DNA of 57,129 nt from Pseudovibrio sp. Ad37 (GTDB taxonomy: Bacteria; Pseudomonadota; Alphaproteobacteria; Rhizobiales; Stappiaceae): assembly GCF_001623075.1 (NCBI RefSeq), contig NZ_LMCF01000014.1:1-57129 (forward strand). The letters are read 5' to 3'. The notes beneath the pieces were generated by a model. It saw only the letters and a list, made by a program, of their open reading frames with translations, had not been told where the DNA came from and did not search any database. How positions within the stretch are numbered: the first letter of the stretch is position 1; each line of letters begins with the position of its first letter. Both the position numbers and the translations under genes were made by a program. This document shows, one piece after another, positions 46,321 through 54,409 of the stretch.

Positions 46321-47031
46321 TTGCGATCCTATAAGGAAATTAGAGGTATTTTGCAGGAACGGATCACCAGCCAGCAATGGCAGCCAGGTGATTTGTTGCC
46401 AAGCGAGCAAGCGCTTTCTGAGGAGTTTGGGTGTACCCGATCAACCGTCAACCGCGCGATGCGAGAGCTCGCGGATGCTGGACTGGTCGAACGCCGCCGT
46501 AAAGCTGGTACCCGTGTCGTTCAACCGAAATCCCATCCTGCAACCATTTCCATTCCAGTGATCCGGCAAGAAATAGAAAACAAGGATCAGTCTTACAAGT
46601 ACCTGCTACTGGAGCGCCTGGAAGCCCTGCCGCCGGAAGATGTTCGTGCCCAGCTTGGATTGGAGCAAAATGAGAAAGCTCTTTTTCTGAAAAGCTTGCA
46701 TTATGGTGACGGCATTCCGCAGCAACTTGACGTGCGCTGGATCAATATCTCAGCATTGCCTGAAGCCTCGCAGGAGAGTTTTGCGGATATCGGCCCAAAT
46801 GACTGGCTGCTACAACGCGTCCCACACCCAAACATTGAGCACGTCTTCCGCGCAGACAAAGCCACAGCTGAGGAGCAACGGCTCCTGCAGCTGCAAGAGT
46901 GTGAGCCTGTTTTCACGATTGAGCGTCGCACATGGATTTCAGGGCAGGGCATAACTTATGTACGCCTTGTGCACCCAGGCAGCCGTTACCGTATGGCAAC
47001 ACGCAGTTCAGCAACCCCCACCTTCAACTAG
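46321..47031 (+). CDS. hutC: HutC, GntR-family repressor of histidine utilisation
   Basis: 236 residues: N-terminal winged helix (LLPSEQALSEEFGCTRSTVNRAMREL) and a UTRA effector domain (about 75-230) ending with the family's PGSRYRM segment. It probably represses both hut operons, with urocanate as inducer. The start is TTG with AGGA 8 bases before it; the upstream codon in frame is blocked by a stop at 46300, so no ATG start is available. It is cotranscribed with hutF and converges with the SDR gene, 6 bases away. Confidence 0.93.
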   Translation: MRSYKEIRGILQERITSQQWQPGDLLPSEQALSEEFGCTRSTVNRAMRELADAGLVERRRKAGTRVVQPKSHPATISIPVIRQEIENKDQSYKYLLLERLEALPPEDVRAQLGLEQNEKALFLKSLHYGDGIPQQLDVRWINISALPEASQESFADIGPNDWLLQRVPHPNIEHVFRADKATAEEQRLLQLQECEPVFTIERRTWISGQGITYVRLVHPGSRYRMATRSSATPTFN

Positions 47032-47037
47032 CGAAAT

Positions 47038-47907
47038 CTAGCCAGTATTTTGCTTTTCCTTTTGCTCCAGTTGGGCGAAGTGATCTTCCAGCCGGATTTT
47101 GCCGTAGCACTTTCCAATCATGTCCATCCGCATGGCACTCAGGAAAAACTGGATCGGCCCATAAGTTTTCACGGATGTGAACGTCTCCAGCACCCGCTGT
47201 AGTGCGATGCTGATCCAATTGGGGAGATGCGTGATCCTGGTTTTTTTGCTCAAGCTTTTAAAGGCGATCTCAGCCAACTCGTTGTGGGTGTACTTCACCG
47301 GACCACCAACCTCGGCGTAGGCTTGGCCTTCCTCGATAATCTCAAAGCAAGCTGCGGCGAGGTCAGCCCCGTGGATCGGATTGATGCGAAAGTCTCCAGA
47401 ACCAAACATGTAAACCCGGTCAGATTTCGCCATGCCCCGGAATTCCTCAATATCTGAGAAGTACCCGCTTGGAGAAATAACTGTGCTTTTGATTGGTGCT
47501 GACTGAAGCACCTCAACAAAGTGCTGTTTGGCGCGCACGAGTTTCACATTCAGCAGTTTACTCGCGTTCAGTACATGGACATATGCAAAATGAGGGATGC
47601 TGTTTTCTACTGCTAGATCGAGCAGGTTTTTGTTGGCCTGATAATCCACTTCGTTGTAACTCAAGCCGTCTTTCTGGCGGGTAATACCGAGCGCAGAGAC
47701 GACAAGGTCAACCTCATCCATCAGCCCGATCAAGCTGTTTGGCTGAGTAACTTCCCCCTCAAAAAACTCACTGGCTTCAAGGCCTTTCGTACGGGCTGCT
47801 TGTTCATTGCGCACAAGAGCACGGACGCACCAGCCCTGCCGCTGATAATAGGAGGTGAGATAAGAACCCAGATAGCCGGTTGCGCCTGCAATTACGACGG
47901 TCTTCAT
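47038..47907 (-). CDS. Atypical SDR / NmrA-like NAD(P)-binding protein
   Basis: 289 residues. The N-terminal dinucleotide loop VVIAGATGYLGSYLTSYY is a TGxxGxxG type, and VSALGITRQKDG, YVHVLNA and STVISPSGYFSD follow as in NmrA/complex-I-assembly-like SDR proteins. The usual YxxxK catalytic pair is not evident, so it may be a redox sensor or assembly factor. It stands alone, divergent from nothing near, and ends next to hutC. Function unknown. Confidence 0.8.
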   Translation of the reverse strand: MKTVVIAGATGYLGSYLTSYYQRQGWCVRALVRNEQAARTKGLEASEFFEGEVTQPNSLIGLMDEVDLVVSALGITRQKDGLSYNEVDYQANKNLLDLAVENSIPHFAYVHVLNASKLLNVKLVRAKQHFVEVLQSAPIKSTVISPSGYFSDIEEFRGMAKSDRVYMFGSGDFRINPIHGADLAAACFEIIEEGQAYAEVGGPVKYTHNELAEIAFKSLSKKTRITHLPNWISIALQRVLETFTSVKTYGPIQFFLSAMRMDMIGKCYGKIRLEDHFAQLEQKEKQNTG

Positions 47908-48181
47908 TACAATTCCTCAAACGATCAGGTGCCGCAAAAGGTCTGCTGCCAATGAAAATACGAGGCGCCGAGTACCTTTTGGATATTCCGCCCCAAGGAA
48001 GTGCGTGCGTCAAATAACAGCTCTTCACCGGGCGTGAGGCTTTTAAGTTTCTATGGGATGAGGTCGTGCAGAAGTGTGCTGAAACAACTCTTATTCCCAC
48101 TCTCAAAAAATGGGAGCTTCTACCGACAAAATCAACCGATAATTGTGCATAGTCAAGGTTTCAGGACAAAGTGGATAAGCA
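47908..48181. other. Intergenic region upstream of the SDR gene
   Basis: About 270 bases with no supported gene. It should hold the SDR promoter. Short inverted repeats such as CCCA...TGGG near 48097-48115 are present but too weak to name. The tauC terminator follows at 48182-48215. Confidence 0.5.
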
Positions 48182-48215
48182 ATAAAAAGGGGAAGAGCCT
48201 TTCAGCTCTCCCCTT
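48182..48215 (-). terminator. Rho-independent terminator of the tau operon
   Basis: AAGGGGAAGAGC (48187-48198) and GCTCTCCCCTT (48205-48215) form a GC-rich stem with one bulged A. On the minus strand it is followed by TTTTTATT. It ends tauA-B-C. Confidence 0.88.
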
Positions 48216-48242
48216 CTGGTATTGAGTGGCCTCTTGTTGCAA

Positions 48243-49112
48243 TCAACCTTTGCCTTGCCATGGAATGAGCAAGCGCTCCAAATACCGCATACCAAGTTCA
48301 ATGGTGTATCCAATAAGCCCGATGACCATGATCCCGATCACCACCGTATCCGTTTGCAAAAAGTTCTTTGCAATCATGATCATGGAACCGACGCCCTTGT
48401 CCGCTGCAACCAGTTCTGCAGCAACAACAGTGCCCCAGCAAACACCCATGGCTGTTCTGAGGCCAGTGAAAATCTCCGGCAGCGCGTTTGGCAAAATCAC
48501 ATGAAACAGGATCTGTGTGCGAGACGCTCCAAGTGAATAAGCGGCATGCACCTTGGTGATCTTGACGCTGTTCACTCCAGATCGCGCTGCAATGGTCATG
48601 ATAAACAAGGACGCTAGGAACAGCAGGAAGATCTTTGCGGTTTCATCAATACCAAACCACAGAATGATCAGTGGAATCAGAGCAAGCGGTGGAATCGGAC
48701 GCATGAACTCCACGATCGGATCGAATAAACCGCGTGCAATAGAGGAAAGGCCCATGGCCAGTCCAAGAGGAATGCCAACAAGTGCCCCTAACAGCACGCC
48801 TCCAAGGACGCGGAACACTGAAATGCCGATGTGATCCCAGAAGGCGACATTTCGGAAGCCTTCCGAAAGCAACTTGCCCATCCGGGTGAGAGTTGCATTG
48901 ACAGACGGCCAGTAGAAGCTCTCCAGCATGCCGAGTGCGCTGGCAATACCCCAGGCAGATAGTAAAATGACAACAGTCAGGATCGAATAAAACCGACCTG
49001 AATTAACCGCGCTGGCATCACCAAAGCGAACGGTCTTCTGCTGCGTGAAAACATTGTCTTTAAGCCCGAGCCAGACGGAGACTCCTGAAGGCGGTGTATG
49101 GTGTTTGCTCAT
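48243..49112 (-). CDS. tauC: Taurine/aliphatic sulfonate ABC transporter permease
   Basis: 289 residues, six predicted membrane helices and the BPD_transp coupling loop AAYSLGASRTQILFHVILPNA. PIPPLALIPLIILWFGIDE is characteristic of the TauC/SsuC/nitrate permease group. AGGAGG stands 5 bases before the ATG. With tauA, tauB, tauR and tpa nearby, taurine is the probable substrate. Confidence 0.92.
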   Translation of the reverse strand: MSKHHTPPSGVSVWLGLKDNVFTQQKTVRFGDASAVNSGRFYSILTVVILLSAWGIASALGMLESFYWPSVNATLTRMGKLLSEGFRNVAFWDHIGISVFRVLGGVLLGALVGIPLGLAMGLSSIARGLFDPIVEFMRPIPPLALIPLIILWFGIDETAKIFLLFLASLFIMTIAARSGVNSVKITKVHAAYSLGASRTQILFHVILPNALPEIFTGLRTAMGVCWGTVVAAELVAADKGVGSMIMIAKNFLQTDTVVIGIMVIGLIGYTIELGMRYLERLLIPWQGKG

Positions 49113-49121
49113 GTTGGCCTC

Positions 49122-49934
49122 CTATGCTGGTTCAAGTTCTTGGTCGTTGCCCATAATCTCTTCTTCCATGCCCCAAATAAGGGACAGGACTTCCTCACGC
49201 GTCTCCACAAACTCATGGGAAGCTTTGATCTGGCGTGGGCTCTCCACCAGTCCGCGGTCCGCAAACGGTAATTCGTATTCACGCAGAATACGGCCAGGTC
49301 GGGGGGCCATCACGATAAGTCGCTCTCCAAGGAACAAGGCTTCTTCAACAGAGTGTGTGATGAGAATGATTGTCTTGCGCGTCTCTTTCCAAAGTTTGAG
49401 CACAAGGCTCTGCATTTTCTCGCGGGTCAAAGCATCCAGCGCCCCAAGGGGCTCATCCATCAAGATCACTTCCGGATCATTAGCAAGGCAACGGGCTAAA
49501 GCGACGCGTTGCTGCATACCGCCGGAGAGCTGATAGACTGGCTTCTTGCCAAAATCCTGCAGGCCGACAATCTGCAAAAGCTCATCTACTTTGCGTTTGG
49601 TCTCCGCCGCAGGTCGTCCCGCCATTTTCGGTCCGAATGCGATGTTTTTTTCAACCGTCATCCATTCAAACAATGCGCCCTGCTGAAACACCATTCCGCG
49701 GTCAGAGCCGGGGCCAGTCACCTCCATATTCTCACGGATGATCTTACCGGAGGTGGGGCGAAGAAAGCCTGCAATGATGTTGAGAAGAGTTGTTTTACCG
49801 CATCCCGATGGACCAAGAACGGAGACGATTTCACCGTCCTTCACATTCAAATTGACGTTGTTGAGAGCATGGACTTGATCACCGTTGGGAAGGGTGAACA
49901 CCATAGAGATATTGTCGGCAACTATTCCACTCAA
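49122..49934 (-). CDS. tauB: Taurine/aliphatic sulfonate ABC transporter ATPase
   Basis: 270 residues. Walker A GPSGCGKTT, signature LSGGMQQRVALARCLA, Walker B VILMDEPLGALD and ITHSVEEALFL are typical of the TauB/SsuB/NrtD group. The start codon is TTG, 7 bases after GGGAG. It lies 9 bases before tauC; a stem-loop separates it from tauA. Confidence 0.93.
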   Translation of the reverse strand: MSGIVADNISMVFTLPNGDQVHALNNVNLNVKDGEIVSVLGPSGCGKTTLLNIIAGFLRPTSGKIIRENMEVTGPGSDRGMVFQQGALFEWMTVEKNIAFGPKMAGRPAAETKRKVDELLQIVGLQDFGKKPVYQLSGGMQQRVALARCLANDPEVILMDEPLGALDALTREKMQSLVLKLWKETRKTIILITHSVEEALFLGERLIVMAPRPGRILREYELPFADRGLVESPRQIKASHEFVETREEVLSLIWGMEEEIMGNDQELEPA

Positions 49935-49991
49935 AGCGCTTCTCCCGGTTCTTTGGAAAATGCCTGGTTCGCCCGGTCTTTTTATTGGAAG

Positions 49992-50015
49992 AATGGCGGG
50001 ACATTGCCCGCCATT
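49992..50015 (-). terminator. Intra-operon stem-loop between tauA and tauB
   Basis: AATGGCGGG (49992-50000) pairs perfectly with CCCGCCATT (50007-50015). No U-run follows on the minus strand, so it likely protects the tauA message, allowing excess binding protein over TauBC. Confidence 0.7.
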
Positions 50016-50027
50016 TTCAAAAGTCTC

Positions 50028-51014
50028 TTATTTAAGATAGCTGGCGTCGACGAACTGGGAGTAATCATCCAGTGCTTCATCAAGCCCACCAGCAGAAACC
50101 ATGACATCAGCCACGCCTTTTGCTGCAGCCTGAATGCCACCGCCGAGCCAGTTCTCACTTAACTGCTCTTCATTGGTTGGGAAGCCAAAGTTCGCGATCA
50201 TCTTCTTCGCTGGCTCAATGTCCATACCCGCAGCGCGCGCAATCTTGTCGTACATTGCGTTAGGGTCTGTGTTGTAAGCGGTGTTCGCCTGATTGGTGAC
50301 TTCCATGAACTTCTTCACCAGCTCAGGATGTTCAGCGGCAAAATCGCTGGTCACATTCACCACATCAAAGGTATTGATGCCAACGGCTTCCTGCTCCGCG
50401 CCTGTCATCAGCGGGGTGCCAACCGTTTTCATCCGGTCAAGCGCACCACCAAAGGCACAGCCCATTGCTACATCACCGCGCAAAACAGCAACTGCTGCAT
50501 CTGCCGGGTTCATTTGCACAAGGTTCACCTTGTTGAGGTCAACGCCCAAATGGTCCAGCGTGCGGATCAGCTTGTAATGGGTGACGTTGCCAATTGGAGT
50601 AGCAACCTTCTTGCCTTCCAACTCCTTGGCATTTGCCTTGGTAATACCGGTGTCATTGCGCACAATGCAAAGGTCGTTCTCAGCATAAGTCACGGCGATG
50701 CCGACAAGTTTGATTGGAGCACCGGAGGAAACACCAACAACGAAAGGCACGAACCCATTGCTGTACGCAATTTGCACATCACCGGAAACCATGGCCTGAA
50801 CCATTTCGTTTCCGTTGCCAAACGCCCGCCACTCAACTTCCAGACCCAGCGCTTCATCGTAGGTCTTGTCAATCTGGGCTGCTTGGTTCGCGGTGGGCCA
50901 TTCCAGAAAATAGGCTACGGTGATTTTATCAAGTGCGTGAGCAGAGCTCATACCAAGGCTCGCGACCATGCCTGCTGCAAGAGCCAGTTTTCCTGCAAGC
51001 TTCTTCAATGCCAT
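50028..51014 (-). CDS. tauA: Taurine-binding periplasmic protein
   Basis: 328 residues. Sec signal peptide MALKKLAGKLALAAGMVASL ending at about AHA-LD, then an SsuA/TauA-type binding fold: ITVAYFLEWPTANQ, FVVGVSSGAPIKLVGIAV, KKVATPIGNVTHYKL. It captures taurine in the periplasm for TauBC. It is first in the operon. TauR is encoded upstream on the same strand. A related nitrate- or other sulfonate-binding role is less likely given the tpa/tauR context. Confidence 0.92.
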   Translation of the reverse strand: MALKKLAGKLALAAGMVASLGMSSAHALDKITVAYFLEWPTANQAAQIDKTYDEALGLEVEWRAFGNGNEMVQAMVSGDVQIAYSNGFVPFVVGVSSGAPIKLVGIAVTYAENDLCIVRNDTGITKANAKELEGKKVATPIGNVTHYKLIRTLDHLGVDLNKVNLVQMNPADAAVAVLRGDVAMGCAFGGALDRMKTVGTPLMTGAEQEAVGINTFDVVNVTSDFAAEHPELVKKFMEVTNQANTAYNTDPNAMYDKIARAAGMDIEPAKKMIANFGFPTNEEQLSENWLGGGIQAAAKGVADVMVSAGGLDEALDDYSQFVDASYLK

Positions 51015-51306
51015 CTCTATTCCCCCTCTGCGGTGCTAAGTTCTTATTCCCTCGTTATTTTTACGCGTTCCCTATTCTTGGGACTTCCTTAAACCTAAGC
51101 TTTCAGCAATTGAGGACACTATGAAACCGCAGGTCCCGGTAGTGCCAGTTGGTGAATCCCGATGGAACCAGACAGTATTTCTCGATCCGCATTCATTTAT
51201 AAGTGCCCAATCTGCCAATATTATTCTCTATATCTCTGCGGAAGATTGGGTTGGAGCTTCTCAATAACAGTGATTCCTCTGTATAAATAAACGAAGAATC
51301 CTATGT

Positions 51307-52821
51307 TCATGCTGATGTATATGAGCAATCGCTACTTTTTGTGCTGCGACGCAGCAATTTATCTGCGGTCTCCGATAGTAATTCTATGCCCTTTGGAATT
51401 TTATCGGTGTGGATTGAAGAAAAACCAAGGCGGAAATAGTTTTTACCTTGGTTTGAATCTGCAAAGAACACGTTCCCCGGTTCAATCAGGACACCCTGCT
51501 TCAGAGCTTCTTGGGCAAGAACCGTCGCATCCAGATCAGGTGGCCCGCTCACCCAGAAGGACGATCCACCAAACGCAGAAACCTGCGCCCAGCCGGGAAA
51601 GTGCGTTTCCATAGCTTCGCTCAGCGCATTCCAGCGGCTTGAATAGGCATGGTGCAACTTGCTGATCAAAGCATCCTGTGAGCCCTGTGCCAGAAACAAC
51701 GCAACACTGCGCTGGTTGTTGCCCGGCGGATGGCGGAGCATCAGCCGCCGCATGGCGCGGATTTCCTTGATCACCGGCTTCGGTGCCACAATAAACCCAA
51801 TCCTCAACCCCGGCATGATGGACTTGGAAAGGCTACCCACATAAAGCACCCGCCCGGATGCATCGACAGAGCGCAATGCAGCGGTGGGTTGCCCGCGATA
51901 GTTGGTCTCGTACTCATAATCATCTTCAATAATCAGAGCGTCGGACTGGGCCACCCATTCCAGCACCTCGCGACGCCGTTTCATCGTCATCGTGGTGTTG
52001 GTGGGGAACTGATGGCTTGGCGTCACATACACCAGCTTGGCATCACCAAGCATATCGGCCCGTATGCCTTCCTCATCCACAGGAATGGCCCTTATGTCGG
52101 AGCTCCTGAGTCGCATGATGTTTCGCACATCAGGATATCCGGGGTCTTCCACTGCAACAGGTGTATCCGGCTTCACGAACAAGTGCGCGATCAAGAACAG
52201 AGCATTTTGCGCCCCCATCGTCACGAGAATCTCGTCAGATTCAGCAATCACACCACGCCGGATCAGGATGCGCCGCTGGATCTGCTCAATCAGCATCGGA
52301 TCATCAGCCGTAAAGCGGTCATCCGTCCAGGCATCCAGCCATTTGATGCTCATTGTCTGACGTACACAATCCCGCCACGCACTGATGGGAAACAGCGTTG
52401 GGTCCACCTGACCGTAGATGAACGGGTAGGGATAGCTGTGCCAGTTCTCGGTCTTCAAAATATTGAATTGAGTGGACGGTGTAAGCCGCAACTTGGAAGC
52501 CCAATCCACACGATCCCCGGGAACTTGTTCCCTGGGCTGGACCCGATCAGGCAGCTGTCCCAGATTCTCAATCACCTCTGGCGACACATAAAAGCCGGAT
52601 CGTTCACGGGTGATCAGATACCCATCCGCCGCCAGTGCCTGATAGGCCAGCATGACCGTGTTGCGCGAAACACTCAACCGTTTCGCCAACGCACGCGTTG
52701 AAGGAACAGGTGTGTTTTCAGCAAGTTGGCCGGAAAGAATAGCAGAGACGAGCATCTCCCTGATCTGGCTTTGCAGCGTCGTACTGTCATCCCGGTCAAC
52801 GGAAAACAAGCTGTATCTCAT
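51307..52821 (-). CDS. tauR: TauR, MocR/GntR-type regulator of taurine use
   Basis: 504 residues: an N-terminal GntR winged helix (PSTRALAKRLSVSRNTVMLAYQAL) joined to an aminotransferase-like domain with the PLP lysine in YVGSLSKSIMPGLRIGF. MocR regulators with this layout next to tpa are named TauR and activate tauABC and tpa. The start at 52821 (MRYSLFS) follows GGAGGGG; the frame is open to 52845. Divergent from tpa, with a repeated GACCTAT element between (52893-52912). The 292 bases between its end and tauA are gene-free and must carry the tauA promoter; no clear TauR box was found there. Confidence 0.9.
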   Translation of the reverse strand: MRYSLFSVDRDDSTTLQSQIREMLVSAILSGQLAENTPVPSTRALAKRLSVSRNTVMLAYQALAADGYLITRERSGFYVSPEVIENLGQLPDRVQPREQVPGDRVDWASKLRLTPSTQFNILKTENWHSYPYPFIYGQVDPTLFPISAWRDCVRQTMSIKWLDAWTDDRFTADDPMLIEQIQRRILIRRGVIAESDEILVTMGAQNALFLIAHLFVKPDTPVAVEDPGYPDVRNIMRLRSSDIRAIPVDEEGIRADMLGDAKLVYVTPSHQFPTNTTMTMKRRREVLEWVAQSDALIIEDDYEYETNYRGQPTAALRSVDASGRVLYVGSLSKSIMPGLRIGFIVAPKPVIKEIRAMRRLMLRHPPGNNQRSVALFLAQGSQDALISKLHHAYSSRWNALSEAMETHFPGWAQVSAFGGSSFWVSGPPDLDATVLAQEALKQGVLIEPGNVFFADSNQGKNYFRLGFSSIHTDKIPKGIELLSETADKLLRRSTKSSDCSYTSA

Positions 52822-52892
52822 GGCTGGCCCCTCCCTCCAAATCACGAGTGAAGTATCAGCATGAGTTCATCTGGCTCTATGGTCAAGAACAA

Positions 52893-52912
52893 CTGGACCT
52901 ATCTGACCTATT
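52893..52912 (+). promoter_or_regulatory. Candidate TauR box before tpa
   Basis: GACCTAT occurs twice, 9 bases apart (52896-52902 and 52905-52911), within CTGGACCTAT-CTGACCTATT. As I recall, the Rhodobacter capsulatus TauR site is a direct repeat of CTGGACYTAA; the first copy matches 9 of 10 positions. It lies between the divergent tauR and tpa starts, 81 bases before tpa. Confidence 0.65.
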
Positions 52913-52992
52913 ATTTCGGCGACAAGATATTTCTCACAGTACCTCTGGGGAACTGTTGGCGAATAACTCAGTGTTCTAGGAGAAAGATCGAG

Positions 52993-54330
52993 ATGAGTGT
53001 CCTTGCAGAGCCGATTGAACAAGCGAAAACCAATTCTCTTGAGCAACACTGGATGCCGTTTTCCGCAAACAAAGAATTTAAGAGCGCACCGCGTCTCATC
53101 ACCCGTTCAGAGGGAATGTACCTTTGGAATCAAAACGGTGACAGGTTGGTCGATGGCTCTTCCGGGCTGTTCAACGTGCCTGCAGGCCATGCGCGCAAGT
53201 CGATTGCGGATGCCGTTCATGCTCAAATGATGCAGAACGGATACACAGCGCCCTTCCAGCTGGGCCAGCCGACATCCTTTGAGTTTGCGGCAAAACTCAC
53301 CAAAATTATGCCAGAGCCCTTCAATCACGTGTTCTTTGTGAATTCAGGATCGGAGGCCATCGATACCGCGCTGAAAATGGTCATGGCCTATCATCGTGCA
53401 AACGGTGATGCACAGCGCACTCGCTTTGTCTCCCGTGAGCGGGCGTATCATGGCGTGAATATGGGCGGTGTCTCTTTGGCTGGTATGGTCAAAAACCGCG
53501 AAACTTTCCCGGTTGTCATGCCAAACATCGTCATGATGCGTCATACGTGGAACGAGGAAAACGCCTTCACAAGAGGCCAGCCGGAAACCGGTGTGGAACT
53601 GGCAAATGATCTGCAGCGCTTCTGCGAGACCTACGGTGGCTCCACAATCGCCGCTGTGTTCATTGAGCCTGTTGCAGGCTCCACCGGCACGCTCGTCCCG
53701 CCAAAAGGCTATCTGGAGCGTGTGCGCCAGATCTGTGACGAGCACGGCATTCTGCTGGTGTTTGATGAAGTGATCACTGGCTTCGGACGTCTCGGCAAAC
53801 CGTTTGCAGTGGATGCGTTCAACGTGATGCCAGACATCATAACACTGGCAAAAGCACTCACCAACGGAGCAATCCCGATGGGTGCCGTTGCAGCGTCGGA
53901 TCAGGTTTATGAAACCATCACCGAAGCAGCGCCAGAAAATGCCATCGAGTTCTTCCATGGCTACACATATTCGGCACACCCAGCAGCCTGTGCAGCAGGT
54001 TTGGCGACGCTTAAAATTTACGAGGAAGAAGGCCTGTTTGATCGGGCAGCCGAACTGAGCGATTACTTCCTTGATGCGATCTGGTCCCTGCAGGATATCC
54101 CGATTGTGAAGGATATCCGAGGCTACGGGCTTATGGGCGGCGTAGAGGTTCACCCGCTCGCCGGTAAGCCGGGCATCCGCGGCAACGAGATGCAAAAGCG
54201 ATTGTTCTGGAACGGCTGTCACGCCAAATGGACGGGGGACACAGCCATCCTGGCGCCAGCGTTTATTGCAGAGCGAAGTCATGTCGATGAGATCGTGGAT
54301 GCAATGAGGAAAACGCTCATAGCTGAATAG
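52993..54330 (+). CDS. tpa: Taurine-pyruvate aminotransferase
   Basis: 445 residues, class III PLP aminotransferase. The PLP-binding lysine is in DIITLAKALTNGAIPMGAV, with FVNSGSEAIDTALKMVMAYH and VFDEVITGFGRLG in the usual order. It moves the amino group of taurine to pyruvate, giving sulfoacetaldehyde and alanine. xsc, pta and ald, which finish the pathway, are not in the window. The ATG at 52993 (MSVLAEP) is chosen because the longer frame from 52861 would include the TauR box. The N-terminus WMPFSANKEFK is typical of Tpa. Homologous omega-aminotransferases are the alternative; the tau context supports tpa. Confidence 0.88.
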   Translation: MSVLAEPIEQAKTNSLEQHWMPFSANKEFKSAPRLITRSEGMYLWNQNGDRLVDGSSGLFNVPAGHARKSIADAVHAQMMQNGYTAPFQLGQPTSFEFAAKLTKIMPEPFNHVFFVNSGSEAIDTALKMVMAYHRANGDAQRTRFVSRERAYHGVNMGGVSLAGMVKNRETFPVVMPNIVMMRHTWNEENAFTRGQPETGVELANDLQRFCETYGGSTIAAVFIEPVAGSTGTLVPPKGYLERVRQICDEHGILLVFDEVITGFGRLGKPFAVDAFNVMPDIITLAKALTNGAIPMGAVAASDQVYETITEAAPENAIEFFHGYTYSAHPAACAAGLATLKIYEEEGLFDRAAELSDYFLDAIWSLQDIPIVKDIRGYGLMGGVEVHPLAGKPGIRGNEMQKRLFWNGCHAKWTGDTAILAPAFIAERSHVDEIVDAMRKTLIAE

Positions 54331-54352
54331 ATCGAAGAAAGTATTGTTTTGA

Positions 54353-54384
54353 GAAGAGCACATTTGTGCTCTTCTTTTGTTTTT
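54353..54384 (+). terminator. Strong terminator between tpa and the flavoprotein gene
   Basis: GAAGAGCACA (54353-54362) and TGTGCTCTTC (54365-54374) form a perfect 10-bp stem with a two-base gap, followed by TTTTGTTTTT. Only 25 bases separate it from the next start, too few for a full promoter, so expression of the next gene must come by read-through or a promoter overlapping the terminator. Confidence 0.88.
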
Positions 54385-54409
54385 CAAATTGGTTGAGGGG
54401 AGGCGATCA

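Noticed and set aside
47804-48106. 100-codon minus-strand ORF upstream of the SDR gene
   Set aside because: Arginine-rich, no ribosome site and overlapping the SDR 5' end in another frame.
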